Assembly (NCBI GenBank): GCA_010093605.1
Contig: MU004190.1
Coordinates: 1,819,599 to 1,883,598, forward strand
Source of the DNA: Lophium mytilinum
Taxonomy: Eukaryota; Ascomycota; Dothideomycetes; Mytilinidiales; Mytilinidiaceae
Direction of reading: 5' to 3'
Length of the DNA stretch: 64,000 nucleotides
The stretch's first letter is position 1, and each line of letters begins with the position of its first letter. The position numbers were made by a program, and so were the translations under genes. Under the pieces are notes generated by a model, which was given only the letters and a program-made list of their open reading frames with translations, made no database searches and was not told where the DNA came from. Shown here one piece after another: positions 1-10,056 of the stretch.

Positions 1-2458
1 TCAGATAAGGTCACAGTGTAACCATTGCCGTATTGACTTTTGAGAGCTGCTGTCGATCCGGCGGCCTTCAACGCTCCTTTGAAGATGATGGCCACATCGT
101 CGGCAAGATAGTCGGCTTCATCCAGGAAGTGAGTGGTCATGATGATCTAACTGTGATATTAGTGAGCTGCGACAGCACTCGATCGTGTATAACTTACAGT
201 TCGTCTTCCGCGTTCGGCAAGCAGAATATCCCAAATCTTCCTGCGGGAGATAGGATCTAGTCCGGTGCTGACTTCATCCACACAGCAGACTGCACTGCCA
301 CCTGCGAACATCATGGCGAGCTGAAGCTTCCGCTTTTGTCCTCCAGACAGTGTCTTCGATTTAGCATCCCGCTTGTTATCAAGATCACATGCTTTGATCA
401 AAGCGTCGGTCTCTGTGTCGAGGTGGTACGTGCCGAGGGATTTGAGGGAAATGAAGGTCCGAATATGCTCTTTGACAGTCAACTCGCCCCTTACATCAGT
501 TAGCATACGTCCTCCTTTTGTGCTTGACGATAAATAAAATCAAATTGAGCTCACCAAATCACATTCGCCTGGGGCGCAAAGCCCAGCCCCCCAGCAGGAT
601 CGATGGAGATGGAGCCCCCGGTCGTCGTGATGGTTCCGGCGATAGCATTTAGAGTAGTCGATTTACCACTGCCATTAGGGCCCAGGAGTGCGAGAATCTG
701 ACCATCGTATGCCTTGAGATCCAAATCCTTGACGGCATGCACGGTCTTCCTGCCTTTGAATAGGCTGCTCCATCCAAATGGCTTATACCTAAGAGATTAC
801 GTTAGCAATCAGTTCGTTCTGGGAAGACCAAAGTGGCCAGCTTACGTTTTGCTGAAGTTCTTCAAGTCAACAGTTGCAGCTCTCGCGTCGGTCGGCGTGG
901 CAAACCTGCGGCCTTTGGATGCTGTACCAAAAAGCAATACCTCTATGCCGAATGCCAACACTGGATAGAGGAAGATCTGTATAACCAGAAAAACCCACGA
1001 GAGATAGCCCTTGATGCGCCAAGCATCTTCCGGTGCCACTCCTGTCAGGCTCATCTTCATATTGTTGAGCTCAAATCTTGCACATGTCGTAATGTAGTAC
1101 GTGTAGTTCGACGTTGGGAATAGCAAACTAAGCGCTAGAGTAAGAGATCGGGTCTGCTTATAGAGTACCTGGGGCAAGATCGCCAGAACAACCGCGATGA
1201 CAGTCATGATGGATCCACTCAGTTGCGCTTTTCGAAAGAACACCGAGCCGAGGAGAGAGAAGGATATGAGAGCGAGGCCGGCGAGGAGGTGATAAACAAT
1301 GGAGATGGCAGCGGACGAGCGGGTGAAGACAACGGTGGCAATGACGATGCCGACTGCGAACCAGCTCGGCAAGTATATAGCTGTAAAGGAGATGTAGGTT
1401 GAGGCGAATCGAACGAAGCGAGCGCGCGACGAAGAGCCACCCGGGATCATAGAGTCGATGAGCTGAGATACACCCATTTCACGTTCGACAGCAACGAATC
1501 CGGTCAAGTGGTAGACGATGCCTACCAACGCGAAAGAGAAGATTGCCCCGAAGATGTCAACACAGAATTGGAGGTACTGCGTCTTCGTCTTGTTGAGTCG
1601 ATCTCTGTCTGTGTCATCCGTATAGAGTATGCTTTCAACCTTTGGAGGCAGCGAGCTTTTTCCAGAGATGGATAAGATTTGATTATCGATAGCGTTCTGC
1701 AATGGAAGCATGTACGTCTGGGCGTTGTATCTGCCACTATTGACATCGGTCAGACCCAAATTGGGGTCGGAACGAATGGTGTAATTCCAAATACTGGTGG
1801 ATGACGGTTCGGAGGAGCTTGACCAGAAGGCGATGCCGGCAAAGCAAGGAGATATGCCTTGCGCCTGAGCAGCACACTCGGACGACAAAGCCACGTAATC
1901 GGCAAACATGCGAGGGGTCTTTCCGGCTTTTCGAATCGTGTCGGAGAGAGAGGAGATAACCTTGGACACGTTGCCGTTCTTGAAGCCGCTGTCAAAAAAT
2001 CCGACGATTGGTCGGTCATTGTCAGTATGTAATGCGTCCTCTAAGGATGGAATCTGTGTAGAGTGCATTAGAACACGTTCAGTTCGAGGAGTTAATACAT
2101 TGCCAGCCGCTTGAAAGGAGTTTGGATCTTGGACGTGGTTCCAAAGATCGAAAAGCACGCATCAACGCGAAATCTAGTTCTTCAAATCGCGCATTGTACC
2201 CTATTTCTTCTCGAAACGGCCGAAGTACTTCGTACAATGACAGATATTGATACTTGAAGAAAAGAGGGCACGCACAGTAAGCTGTGGCCCAACTCCATGA
2301 TGTTCGTCGGAAGAGAAGAAGTCCTGGGAGTACCCAACAAGCAGGACAATGAGCAAGGGTACAAGAAAAGCCCGAATGAATGTCGATATCGGTCTTCGTA
2401 ACACAGCAATGACGAGATTCTTCTTCGTGAGAGCCCACACTTGCCTAGGGAGCAGCAT
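1..2458 (-). CDS. ABCA-type ABC transporter, 5' part (partial)
   Basis: ATP-driven membrane transporter of the ABCA type, probably moving lipids. About 687 residues are visible and the gene runs off the left edge. Five exons fit GT-AG introns: 2458-2276, 2053-846, 788-555, 489-198 and 146-1. The start ATG at 2458 gives MLLPRQVWALTKKN, typical of fungal ABCA proteins, followed at once by a membrane segment. Exon 2 holds a large luminal loop and then about six membrane segments. Exon 3 has Walker A (GPNGSGKST). Exon 4 has the ABC signature (LSGGQKRKL) and a Walker B-like VDEVSTGLDP, and exon 5 has the H-loop (TTHFLDEAD). The order membrane domain then nucleotide-binding domain, with the large loop after the first helix, fits the first half of a full ABCA protein. 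The second half must lie beyond the window. The 222-nt intron 1 is long for this window. The substrate cannot be told from sequence. Confidence 0.9.
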
Positions 2459-3170
2459 CTTCGGGATTAGCGCAAAGCGAACGATATGAGCCAAACGAGG
2501 GAAGTGTGAGAAGCAATGAGGCGAGGGATATGTGGATAAATATCAATCTACTGCTTCAGACCGCAGGAAGATCTTCGCGAAGATACAAGACCATTGCATT
2601 GATCCTCCTCGCATCGACATGTCTAAGTTTGACTGCAGCACCTAGCAGCACCCAAGGAGATTCAGCCTTGCCAAGTGCGACGAGGCTTCGCGCTTGGGAC
2701 GATTCGAGATTGAGCGGCTGCTTGAAACAATATCGTAAGAACAAGCTTTCCAACGACCAATAGATTGCGATTATCACCCGTATAAGCCGCGTACGCATTG
2801 ATGCCAAAGAAGCCGTGGCCGCAAGTGCAGCAAATAGGAGAGATCGCTGTCAAAAAACGCCCTGAAGGATGGGGCTGTGCTGGGCACGGCTAACCTTACT
2901 CGTGAAAAACGCCCAGCGGACACAAATAGGGTTCGGCACGCCTTCAAGCTAGCTACACTCGTACTCCATGTGCTCGTTAACTCGATTGGGCAGACGATAA
3001 CTTTGTCCGTTTAGAGAGGCATGGGATAAAACGAGGCTCATTTAACGTTAACGGCAACCCTCTGACTCTAGAGAAATGGTCTATGAAGGATTAGATACAT
3101 ACATGTCAACGAATTGAAATCTCAAAATGCTTGTAATAATGATGTGCAACCTCTTCGACGCGAGTTCGCT
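2459..3170. other. intergenic, ABC transporter promoter side
   Basis: No gene recognised. It contains the 5' flank of the leftward ABC transporter and the 3' flank of the leftward VOC gene. Only short open frames without recognisable motifs are present. Confidence 0.6.
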
Positions 3171-4258
3171 CTATAATTTGGTTTTCGCGGTCCCAAATGA
3201 AGCCAAATAAAACGACCACTTGACTCCTAGCAGATTTACCCAGCCATTCTCAAGGAGCCCCTCTTTGCTAGCTCGGTCGAGAATTCCTTGAAGCGTATCT
3301 TGACCTGTAACACCAATAGAAATAGACACTATCCCCTCTGGCTTTCCCTCTTCGCCGCGCATGAAACCTAGCCGGGCGTTCGTGAAGGCCAACAGGTCGC
3401 GGCTTCGGGCAACGCCAAACATATCCTCCCATTGTCTCGGCGCCTCTTCGTGACGGACGTCTCCGGGCGCCAGACGGCAGACCAGCCCGCCCAGCTGTAT
3501 GTGTGTATTCCGCTTCATGATGGCTGAATAGGCTTTGTAATCTGTTCCGCAGGCGTGCCAGGGCGAGAAGGGTGAGGTCAATGGCTTCGGGTTGTCTTTC
3601 GAAGGGCGATGGGAATCGAGTTCGGGTATTATGCCGCCTAGGTCATGTCAGTGGAAAGTTGAGAGAAACGGCAAAGAGAACCTACCCTTCATGCCACTTG
3701 GGTGATATTGAACGCTAACGACATCGTCATGCTCGTCGTTGAGTATCACCTTCCCAAGGCCATTCGACGTGATATATTCTCGCCTGGCTGCTGCGTCCTC
3801 ACTCTGCATTATGATCATGTACCCGCCCTCGCCTCGTTTCTTGAGTAATCGCCCTGCGGTCGTGCTCGCTCTCAATGTCGTGGTTGGCGCAACGACCTGC
3901 TTTCGTTAGATTTCTCTCGGAAATTTGAAGCTTGAACTGGAGCGCCTTACCTCGATGATATCCCCTCCAACGGCAACTATACATTCCAAGTCAGCGAATG
4001 GCACCAGCAAAAAGATGCACAGAGCTCCATACCTAAAAAATTCGCCACCCCAAAAGCGCCAACCCTCGGATCTTCGTAGACGATTTCAGTCCCCAGGATA
4101 GTAGTCTGCCGTCATCATCAGCATCCGTCAGTTGGTTCCTTTCCAGTCTTCCCTACCAGCAGCCTCTTCGCCTTCGCCAGGTCATCCGTCACGAATGCGA
4201 CCTGCCGTAGCCTCGTCGGCACGATGCCGCCTGCAGATTTGGGACCAGCTGAAGCCAT
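3171..4258 (-). CDS. glyoxalase-like (VOC superfamily) protein
   Basis: Predicted 292-residue protein of the vicinal oxygen chelate fold, from five exons: 4258-4157, 4105-4033, 3976-3951, 3896-3686 and 3637-3171. All introns are GT-AG and phases join cleanly. The N-terminus (RLRQVAFVTDDLAKAKRLL) is the typical first beta-alpha unit of a glyoxalase-like domain, and GTEIVYEDPRVGAFGVANF follows as the next strands. A second half after HACGTDYKAY shows another betaalphabeta-like pattern (NTHIQLGGLVCRL). The family includes metal-dependent lyases, dioxygenases and resistance proteins; the substrate is not evident. The start ATG at 4258 lies two bases after the stop of a small upstream reading frame on the same strand. 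The gene is divergent from the GFA-type gene at 5134. It is probably cytosolic, as no signal peptide is seen. Confidence 0.8.
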
Positions 4259-4259
4259 A

Positions 4260-4583
4260 TCAAACGATCGCGAAATCAATTCTTTCCAGCGCGGTAATTC
4301 GGGAGACGCGTTCTACATTTTGTAGCTGCAGCGGCTTACTCGTAGGGCTGGGCTCAAGGTCCTCGGCCTGTCGGATTCCCCGCATGCTGGCGATGGTCGG
4401 CATTTCACGGTCGTTTCCCAGGGCGATAGGGGTGCGCAGCCGTGGCTGTCGCGAGACCTCACGTGTTGGAGGCGGTCTCAAGCGACAGTTCAATGGGAGG
4501 ACAAGGCGGAGGGTGTCAGACTGTTGGATTGCAGTATCGATGGAATGGTGGAGTGCTGCGGAGGTCTCGGGGGTGAAGGGCAT
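4260..4583 (-). CDS. hypothetical 107-residue reading frame upstream of VOC gene
   Basis: An ATG-started frame on the same strand as the VOC gene that ends two bases before the VOC start codon. It begins MPFTPETSAALHHSIDTAIQQ. No family is recognised. It could be a separate small gene, an upstream frame in the VOC 5' leader, or chance. The near-abutment of stop and start is unusual for a fungal gene and leans toward a leader frame or a missed exon. Confidence 0.25.
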   Translation of the reverse strand: MPFTPETSAALHHSIDTAIQQSDTLRLVLPLNCRLRPPPTREVSRQPRLRTPIALGNDREMPTIASMRGIRQAEDLEPSPTSKPLQLQNVERVSRITALERIDFAIV

Positions 4584-5133
4584 ACGGTTAGTGGCATCTG
4601 ATCATGAACGAGAATGTCCTGCCCCTACCTCATTTGTAAGCCATGCTGCGATCTCGGATTTCGGACGAGAATGCTACGTCTTCCGCCGAGGGGGCCTACA
4701 ATTTGCGCCAATCTCGCGTCCTTCAGCATTCGCCTGTAGTGGCATAAGGCCGCACCCTCCTGCTGGGTTTTCAACGTCGCGGGTGGTATCTGAAGAGATC
4801 CTAGGCCCAGCCTCCTCGTACAACTCGTACAACCACTTCAGTTTAATCATCGAGTCTATCTCCAGTCATCATGGCAAGGTTGTGGAGACTGTTGAGGGTA
4901 GCGTTGGTTTCACAATCCACTGTAGATATGAATCCGAGGAAGCCCCATGCCTCGTTCCCAATAGGCCGATACGCCCGTGCCTAATGTAAGCAGCGGTGTA
5001 ACACACTTATCACTTCTTATATCGCATCGTCACCCACGTCTTCCTTGTATCAATCGTTGATGTTTCTCTCCCTTCTTCTCTCCTTTCGCCCATCTCCCCC
5101 AACTCAATCACACTCTCCAAGATCGCCGCAACG
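4584..5133. other. shared divergent promoter region
   Basis: No supported gene. The stretch separates the leftward VOC gene and the rightward GFA-type gene and probably holds both promoters. The last 80 bases before 5134 are pyrimidine-rich, common just upstream of fungal starts. Confidence 0.5.
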
Positions 5134-5580
5134 ATGTCCACAGCTACCCACTCAACTCAAACGGGCTCCTGTCAGTGCGGCGCCGTCTCGTACAACCTCA
5201 CCGGCACCCCCCTCAGCTCTTTTCTCTGCCATTGCACCAACTGCCGCAAATTCACTGGGTCCACATACCAAGCCAACGCGATGTATGCCGGACGCGACTC
5301 TCTCGTCGTCACCAAAGGCAAAGACAATCTCTCCGTCTGCGCGTACAACAACACTACCTCCGGCAACACCATTCGGCGACATTTCTGCAAAACTTGCGGA
5401 TCCCCGCTCTTCATCTATCCAGACGCGAATGCGGGTATCGTGGTTGTGATGTCGGGAGGGCTGGATGATCCTGCGGCATTCGCGCCGACGAGGGAGTGTT
5501 TTGTGAAGGATAGGTTGGCGTGGGTGACGCCAATTGAGGCGGCGCAGTTTGAGACGGTGCAATCGCTACCGAGGAAGTAG
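5134..5580 (+). CDS. GFA/CENP-V-type zinc-binding protein
   Basis: A single-exon 148-residue protein of the glutathione-dependent formaldehyde-activating (GFA, DUF636/CENP-V) family. Zinc ligands are arranged as in the family: GSCQCGAV near residue 12, CHCTNCRKFTGS near residues 33-44, and HFCKTCGSPLF near residue 90. Length is typical. Founding bacterial members were linked to S-hydroxymethylglutathione formation, but fungal paralogs are numerous and mostly uncharacterised, so the substrate is unknown. No signal peptide or membrane segment is seen. It lies head-to-head with the VOC gene. A RIP-mutated transposon begins about 110 bases after its stop. Confidence 0.9.
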   Translation: MSTATHSTQTGSCQCGAVSYNLTGTPLSSFLCHCTNCRKFTGSTYQANAMYAGRDSLVVTKGKDNLSVCAYNNTTSGNTIRRHFCKTCGSPLFIYPDANAGIVVVMSGGLDDPAAFAPTRECFVKDRLAWVTPIEAAQFETVQSLPRK

Positions 5581-5688
5581 GGGAGATGGAGTGGAAATCG
5601 AAATGCGTACTTCAGAGCTGGAGGATCAGGGTTCTTTGGAGACGCTTAGGATAGTTTTGTAGCACGCTCAGCAAGCATTCTCTCCCGT

Positions 5689-5730
5689 GCACCTCGGTAC
5701 GTCAATTCGTGTCCCCCGGTGGGGTGCCGG
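5689..5730 (+). repeat. left terminal inverted repeat
   Basis: Pairs with 7169-7213. About 29 outer bases match perfectly, and the match resumes (TGGGGTGCCGG) after a 3-base gap. Confidence 0.85.
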
Positions 5731-5815
5731 TGCACGGGCTGTTTACACCCCCTTTCCTTCACAACAACTAAAACAATAGCTACATTCACCAAATTTTCAC
5801 CCAATTGCTTCCTAA

Positions 5816-7102
5816 ATGGCTGATTTTGATCCTGGCACGCCTAAGCGCCCAACTAATAAGCACATTCCTTAAACAGAGACCCGGGTTCGCTATTTTAATG
5901 CTTGTAATAACCTAGAAAGGATAAGAAGCCTTAAAGAGATAGCGGGGTCCTATAGAATTACTCTAAGAACTAGCAAGAGATAGAGGGTAGAAAGGAGAGA
6001 GTTTAGGAGGCTAGTATATTATTAGATAAGAGTTATAAAGTCTACTAAGAAAGGCACTAAGCTAGGGCCTCGGTATTCCATTTCTAAGAAGGCTATTTAC
6101 TAGATTATTAATCCATCTAATTCTATAAGAAGAATACCTCTTTCTATAGTGCTAGAGTATTTTAATATTAAAACTAATACTAGAACCTTTAAGAATTTAC
6201 TTAAAAGGCACTATGCCGGGCGCTATAAATATGCTAAAACTATAGCCATTTTAAATAATAATAAGGGCTACTATTATACCTATAGAGAGATATATAAGAA
6301 TAAGCTAATAGAGGGGTACTAGAACTAGGTTCTATTTACTAATAAAGCCTATATAAATCCTTAGAGAATATAAAAGCCTATAGTTATTTAAATAGAAGAA
6401 ATACGCTTTAAACTAGAGAATTTAGTATTAGAATTAGGGGGTATTATAGAAGTTACCCTTTATATAGCCGCTTAGATTAATTAGTATACTAAGGTAGAGA
6501 GAATTATCTTTTATAATAATAAAAATAACTATCTTTCTAAGCCTAAGATGCCTAGAAAGCCCTTACGCTTAAAGTATAAGATAGAGAAAAGGTATCTTAA
6601 TACTATTAAGAACTAGAAGGCTAGAAAACCTTATAATATTAAAATAAAACTAAAAGAAAACGCTATAACCTAGAAGTACTATACTAAGAAGGTGCTTTCT
6701 TACTATACTAAGGCTATTTACGCCTTAGAGGATTCTACTTTCCTTCTAGAAAAAAAGGCTAATAGAAGATAGTATCTCTAAGAGAATAATAACCCTTTCT
6801 ATAGTATAAGAAATAATACTTCTCTTCTAGCTAAATTTAAGAGGAATAAGTATATTCTAATTTACTAGCACCCTGCGTAGTTACTAGATCTTAATCTAAT
6901 TAAAGCTATATAGCTAATTCTTAAGAAAAGAGTAAAAACTTAGGTATGTAAAGCTTATAATATTAAGAGACTTTAGAAGATAATTTAGAAGGAATAGAAA
7001 GCTATTTCTTAAGAAAGAATCTAGAATTTAATTATAGAGATGCCCTGGCGCTACTATAAGGTTATAAACTATAGTGGAAAGATGGTAAAGAGTAGAAATT
7101 AG
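5816..7102 (+). pseudogene. decayed Tc1/mariner transposase
   Basis: From ATG 5816 (MADFDPGTPKRPTNKHIP) to a TAG at 7100-7102 there is a single frame of 428 codons with no net length change, broken only by many TAG/TAA codons. The tail near 6869 reads HPA*LLDLNLIKAI*, clearly derived from the Tc1 motif HPAxSPDLNPIExIW. The stops and P-to-L and E-to-K changes are what C-to-T and G-to-A mutation gives. About 30 codons earlier an NNNPF-like stretch corresponds to the family's EDNDPSHG. Both residues matching the catalytic Asp/Glu are therefore altered. The copy cannot make transposase; transposition would need another copy elsewhere. Confidence 0.85.
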
Positions 7103-7168
7103 TGAATGTATATTTAGTTGTGCTATGAAATGCCTGTGCAGGCGTTGTTTTAGTGTTGTTGGCACCCC

Positions 7169-7213
7169 CCGGCACCCCACGCCCGGGGGACACGAATTGA
7201 CGTACCGAGGTGC
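7169..7213 (-). repeat. right terminal inverted repeat
   Basis: Reverse-complement partner of 5689-5730. It has three extra bases (GCG region) inside the repeat compared with the left copy. Confidence 0.85.
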
Positions 7214-7565
7214 CGTGCGATCGTGCGTACACCTGTCTGCCACTGTTTGAGGTGCCCCGCAGGGTTATAAAAATCTAAGGGCGATGTTGAGTTTCGAGTG
7301 GCTTGAATTAGGCTACCTCTTGACTGAAAATTTCCTCATGAACCAGGCTACCCCTTACAGTGGCATCCAATGCGCAGCATTGTAGCTACGCAGCAGTAAA
7401 TCTAGGTGCCCAGCGATATGGTCTACTTTTGTCATCCTTAGTAGGCTTAGCGTGCCTCACGCGCACAGACCCACACTAAGCCCTTATAGCCTCGCGTCAC
7501 CTCCACGCCGCCTTCAAAACAACACACAACACGAGACAAGCTATCAATTCCATCAACAGCCTACA
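7214..7565. other. 5' flank of Ap4A phosphorylase gene
   Basis: No separate gene. The frame upstream of the ATG at 7566 stays open back to about 7450 but contains no ATG, so the downstream ATG is preferred. The 60 bases before the ATG are CA- and CT-rich as in fungal leaders. Confidence 0.5.
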
Positions 7566-8858
7566 ATGGATGAGAAAACCGCTACTAATGGCCTCGGCGT
7601 CACTAACCGCAAGCGCAAGTTTTCAGAAGACGACGATGGCTCGTTCGGGTTGGTCACGGATAGCTCCGTCTTTAACAGCAAAGAGCGGGCCCTCAAGGTC
7701 ACGAAGTTCGCCAAGATCGCCGACATCGATCGCGTGCGTGCGAAGAAGTACCTCCGCGTCAACAGAAACGACCTTGACCTCGCCATAAACCACTACTTCG
7801 ACGATCCTGAACTGTTCAAGCCCATGGACCCTATTACCATCGTTTTGCGAGGCTCTGACAAGTTCACGCTGCCTCACGACCTCTTCATCTCGGCGTTGGA
7901 CAGGTTTGACTCCCTCGTCGAAGCAGGCGAGATCCTCTACAGCCCATCCGATCCGGAACGAACCAAATACGATGGCTTTGAAGTAAATGTATCCCCGCCC
8001 ACTTTATCTCTAATCAGTGTTTACCACCAATCGCTCCACAGTTCGAGTTCCGCATCGTGCCGGCAATGGGCTCGAAACCGCTGCTCGCCGCCAACGACCC
8101 CGGTCGCTCCCATCCTCAAGGCCCATTCGTCAACCCCGATCCCGCTTTCGTCCTGGCCAACGTTGGCACAGCTCACGTCTTGGAACTCAACAAGTTCTGT
8201 GTCTTTCGGCCCATGCTCATCCTGCATACCGCTCAATACTCCGAGCAGGAAGACGACCTGGACGCTTCGGACTTGACGGCGGCATGGCTAACCCTCCAGA
8301 CCATCAAAGAGCCGCAAATTGTCCTCTACAACTGCGGTGTCGACTCCGGCTCATCGCAAGGCCATAAGCACCTCCAGTTCTGGCCGCATCCGGATCTAGA
8401 TAACCCGTTCTACCTGCCTCCAGACGGCAAAGATCTTCCGTCAGGCAAGCGATTTGCCCATTTGCCAATAATCCATATGCTGACAATCTTCAATAGATGC
8501 CCCGACTATGCTTCCAGAGTTGCCGTACCAGCATTGGGTTGTCGGCATCCCTCCAAAAGCCACGGCGGTTGGCCTCATCGAGTCCTACTTTGTGCTGCTC
8601 AAGAAGGCGAGAGAGGCGTTGGGAAAAGAAGATGGAGAGGCTGCAGCCTACAATCTGCTCTTCACTCGAGTCTGGATGATCATTATCCCCCGGACCCAGA
8701 AGGGCTACGAAGGTCTTAATGCCAATGGCGCGGGTATGCTTGGATCGGTGTGGGTAAAGGATAAGAAGGAGCGTGAGGAGTGGACCAAGCATGGTATGAC
8801 GGAGCATCTGACGCGCTTGGGGCTTCCCGTCGCGAATGAGCTTCCAGTTGAGAAGTGA
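7566..8858 (+). CDS. Ap4A phosphorylase (ATP adenylyltransferase) with N-terminal UBA-like segment
   Basis: Predicted 393-residue enzyme that splits diadenosine tetraphosphate with phosphate into ATP and ADP (APA1/APA2 family). Exons are 7566-7982, 8042-8444 and 8497-8858. Intron 1 is GT-AG. Intron 2 (8445-8496) has a GC donor in a strong context (CAG/GCAAGC), a branch-like CTGAC, and joins G to AT in frame; no GT donor gives the right frame. The catalytic H-x-H-x-Q motif (HKHLQ) is at residues 247-251 after SGSSQG, as in the family. The C-terminal half has PYQHWVVGIPP and MIIIPRTQKGYEG. Residues about 45-82 (VTKFAKIADIDRVRAKKYLR then LDLAINHYFDDP) resemble the three-helix UBA-like domain of Dcn1-type proteins, which yeast Apa1/Apa2 are not known to carry. 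A basic NRKRKFSEDD patch precedes it. Confidence 0.88.
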
Positions 8859-9072
8859 TGTGGTTCTACCGGGGCTGCGGAAGTGGTTGGAGTGGTTTCT
8901 TGGCATAAGATACCCGGTTCTAGCTACGGTACGAGTAATTAGATGCTGTCTGGATTGTGCATCATGTCTGCGCACTAACCAGACTTTCTGAATGCCTCTT
9001 CACCATGGTTTGTGATGATGTTTCCTACTTGTCAATCTCAGTTGGAACTTCAAAGTGCACGACGTGCTGCCG

Positions 9073-9815
9073 CCGTCTGAAGCACCCTGGCATACTTTCA
9101 GAAATCATTATAAGAGAATTCTTCGGTGATTTGAAAGATTGGAAAAACAATTGGGGCACCTCATACGGTATCATGTAGGTGTACGCGTACAAGAAAGAGC
9201 CCAGTACAATGTCGCTGTCTGAAGTCCCTCGGCATATTGTTGGAAGCCGGAAAGAGAAGTATTTTCAGTGTTTTAAAATATGGTTAGGGTACTTCAGACG
9301 GTGTCGAACAGTGGCAGATAGATGAGATGTAAGTCAATTTCAATCAGGGAGTTCAAAAGGCACATCCTGCTGTCGCTGTCTGAAGCCTCCTGGCATACTT
9401 TCGGAAACCGGAAAGAGATACGTCCTCGGGGTTTTCCATAATAGTCAGGGCACCTCAGACGGTATCAAACAGCAGCAGAAACGTGACGAATTGAGTTAAC
9501 CTCAGTCAGGAACTTAAAGGCGTACACTTGGGCAGTGTGCTGCCGCCGATTGAAGCGCCCTAACATACTTTCAGAACCCGGAAAGAGATATATCTTTGAT
9601 GTTTTCAGACTGGTCAGGGTACTTCAGACGGTATCACCCATGAGTGGACAACTACAAAACTGAGTCGAGCTTAGATAGGGCCTTCAAAGTGTAAACCTAG
9701 GCAGCGTACTGCTACGGTCTGAAGCACCCTGACATGCTTTCGGAGACCAGGATGAGGTGCGTTTCCAAGGTTTTGAAACATCGGGAAACTGGCCAGGGCA
9801 CCTCAGACGGTATCA
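9073..9815. repeat. tandem array of five imperfect palindromic units
   Basis: Five diverged copies follow one another, with left arms near 9073, 9214, 9374, 9544 and 9714 (spacing about 140-170 bp). Each unit has a left arm like CCGTCTGAAGCACCCTGGC and a right arm like GTCAGGGTACTTCAGACGG, which are near reverse complements, about 70-90 bases apart. A shared inner motif (CATACTTTC then CGGAAAGAGATA) lies in the loop, and ATCAAACAGCAG often follows. Transcripts would fold into a row of hairpins. The family resembles a MITE-like or satellite repeat but is unnamed here. Confidence 0.85.
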
Positions 9816-10056
9816 AACAGCAGTAGAAAACTGATAAGTGAGTCATTTTCAACTATTTTAATTGTCCCACGTCGTACCGCTAACCACACGTTTCGTGCCA
9901 GGAACCCAGAACAACCGCCAGAAGGCACTATTACCCTCAAAAGCACAATTAGTCGCACCTCAAGAACCGCCAAAGCTGCCATAAACCACTACCCATCCTC
10001 CTCAATATCTTACAAGTCTGCCAAAACAACCCCATTACGTCCTTCAATGGTTAGAC

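Larger units (their letters stand above)
5689..7213. mobile_element. Tc1/mariner DNA transposon relic (RIP-like mutated)
   Basis: A roughly 1.5-kb block, strikingly AT-rich and TA-rich against its GC-balanced flanks, bounded by inverted repeats. The left end reads GCACCTCGGTACGTCAATTC and continues GTGTCCCCC; the right end carries the same bases in reverse complement. If the usual TA target duplication is assumed, the element proper is about 5700-7202, with TA at 5698-5699 and 7203-7204, and the matching outer bases would be a palindromic target. Inside is one decayed transposase frame (5816-7102). The strong C-to-T and G-to-A bias with abundant TA suggests repeat-induced point mutation. Confidence 0.9.

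Noticed and set aside
4132-4989. 285-codon rightward frame over the VOC 5' region
   Set aside because: No ATG at its head, overlaps VOC exon 1 in antisense, and no recognisable motif.
9073-9815. CRISPR-like array reading of the spaced repeats
   Set aside because: The units are long, diverged palindromes in a fungal genome without cas genes; spacing and repeat length do not fit CRISPR.
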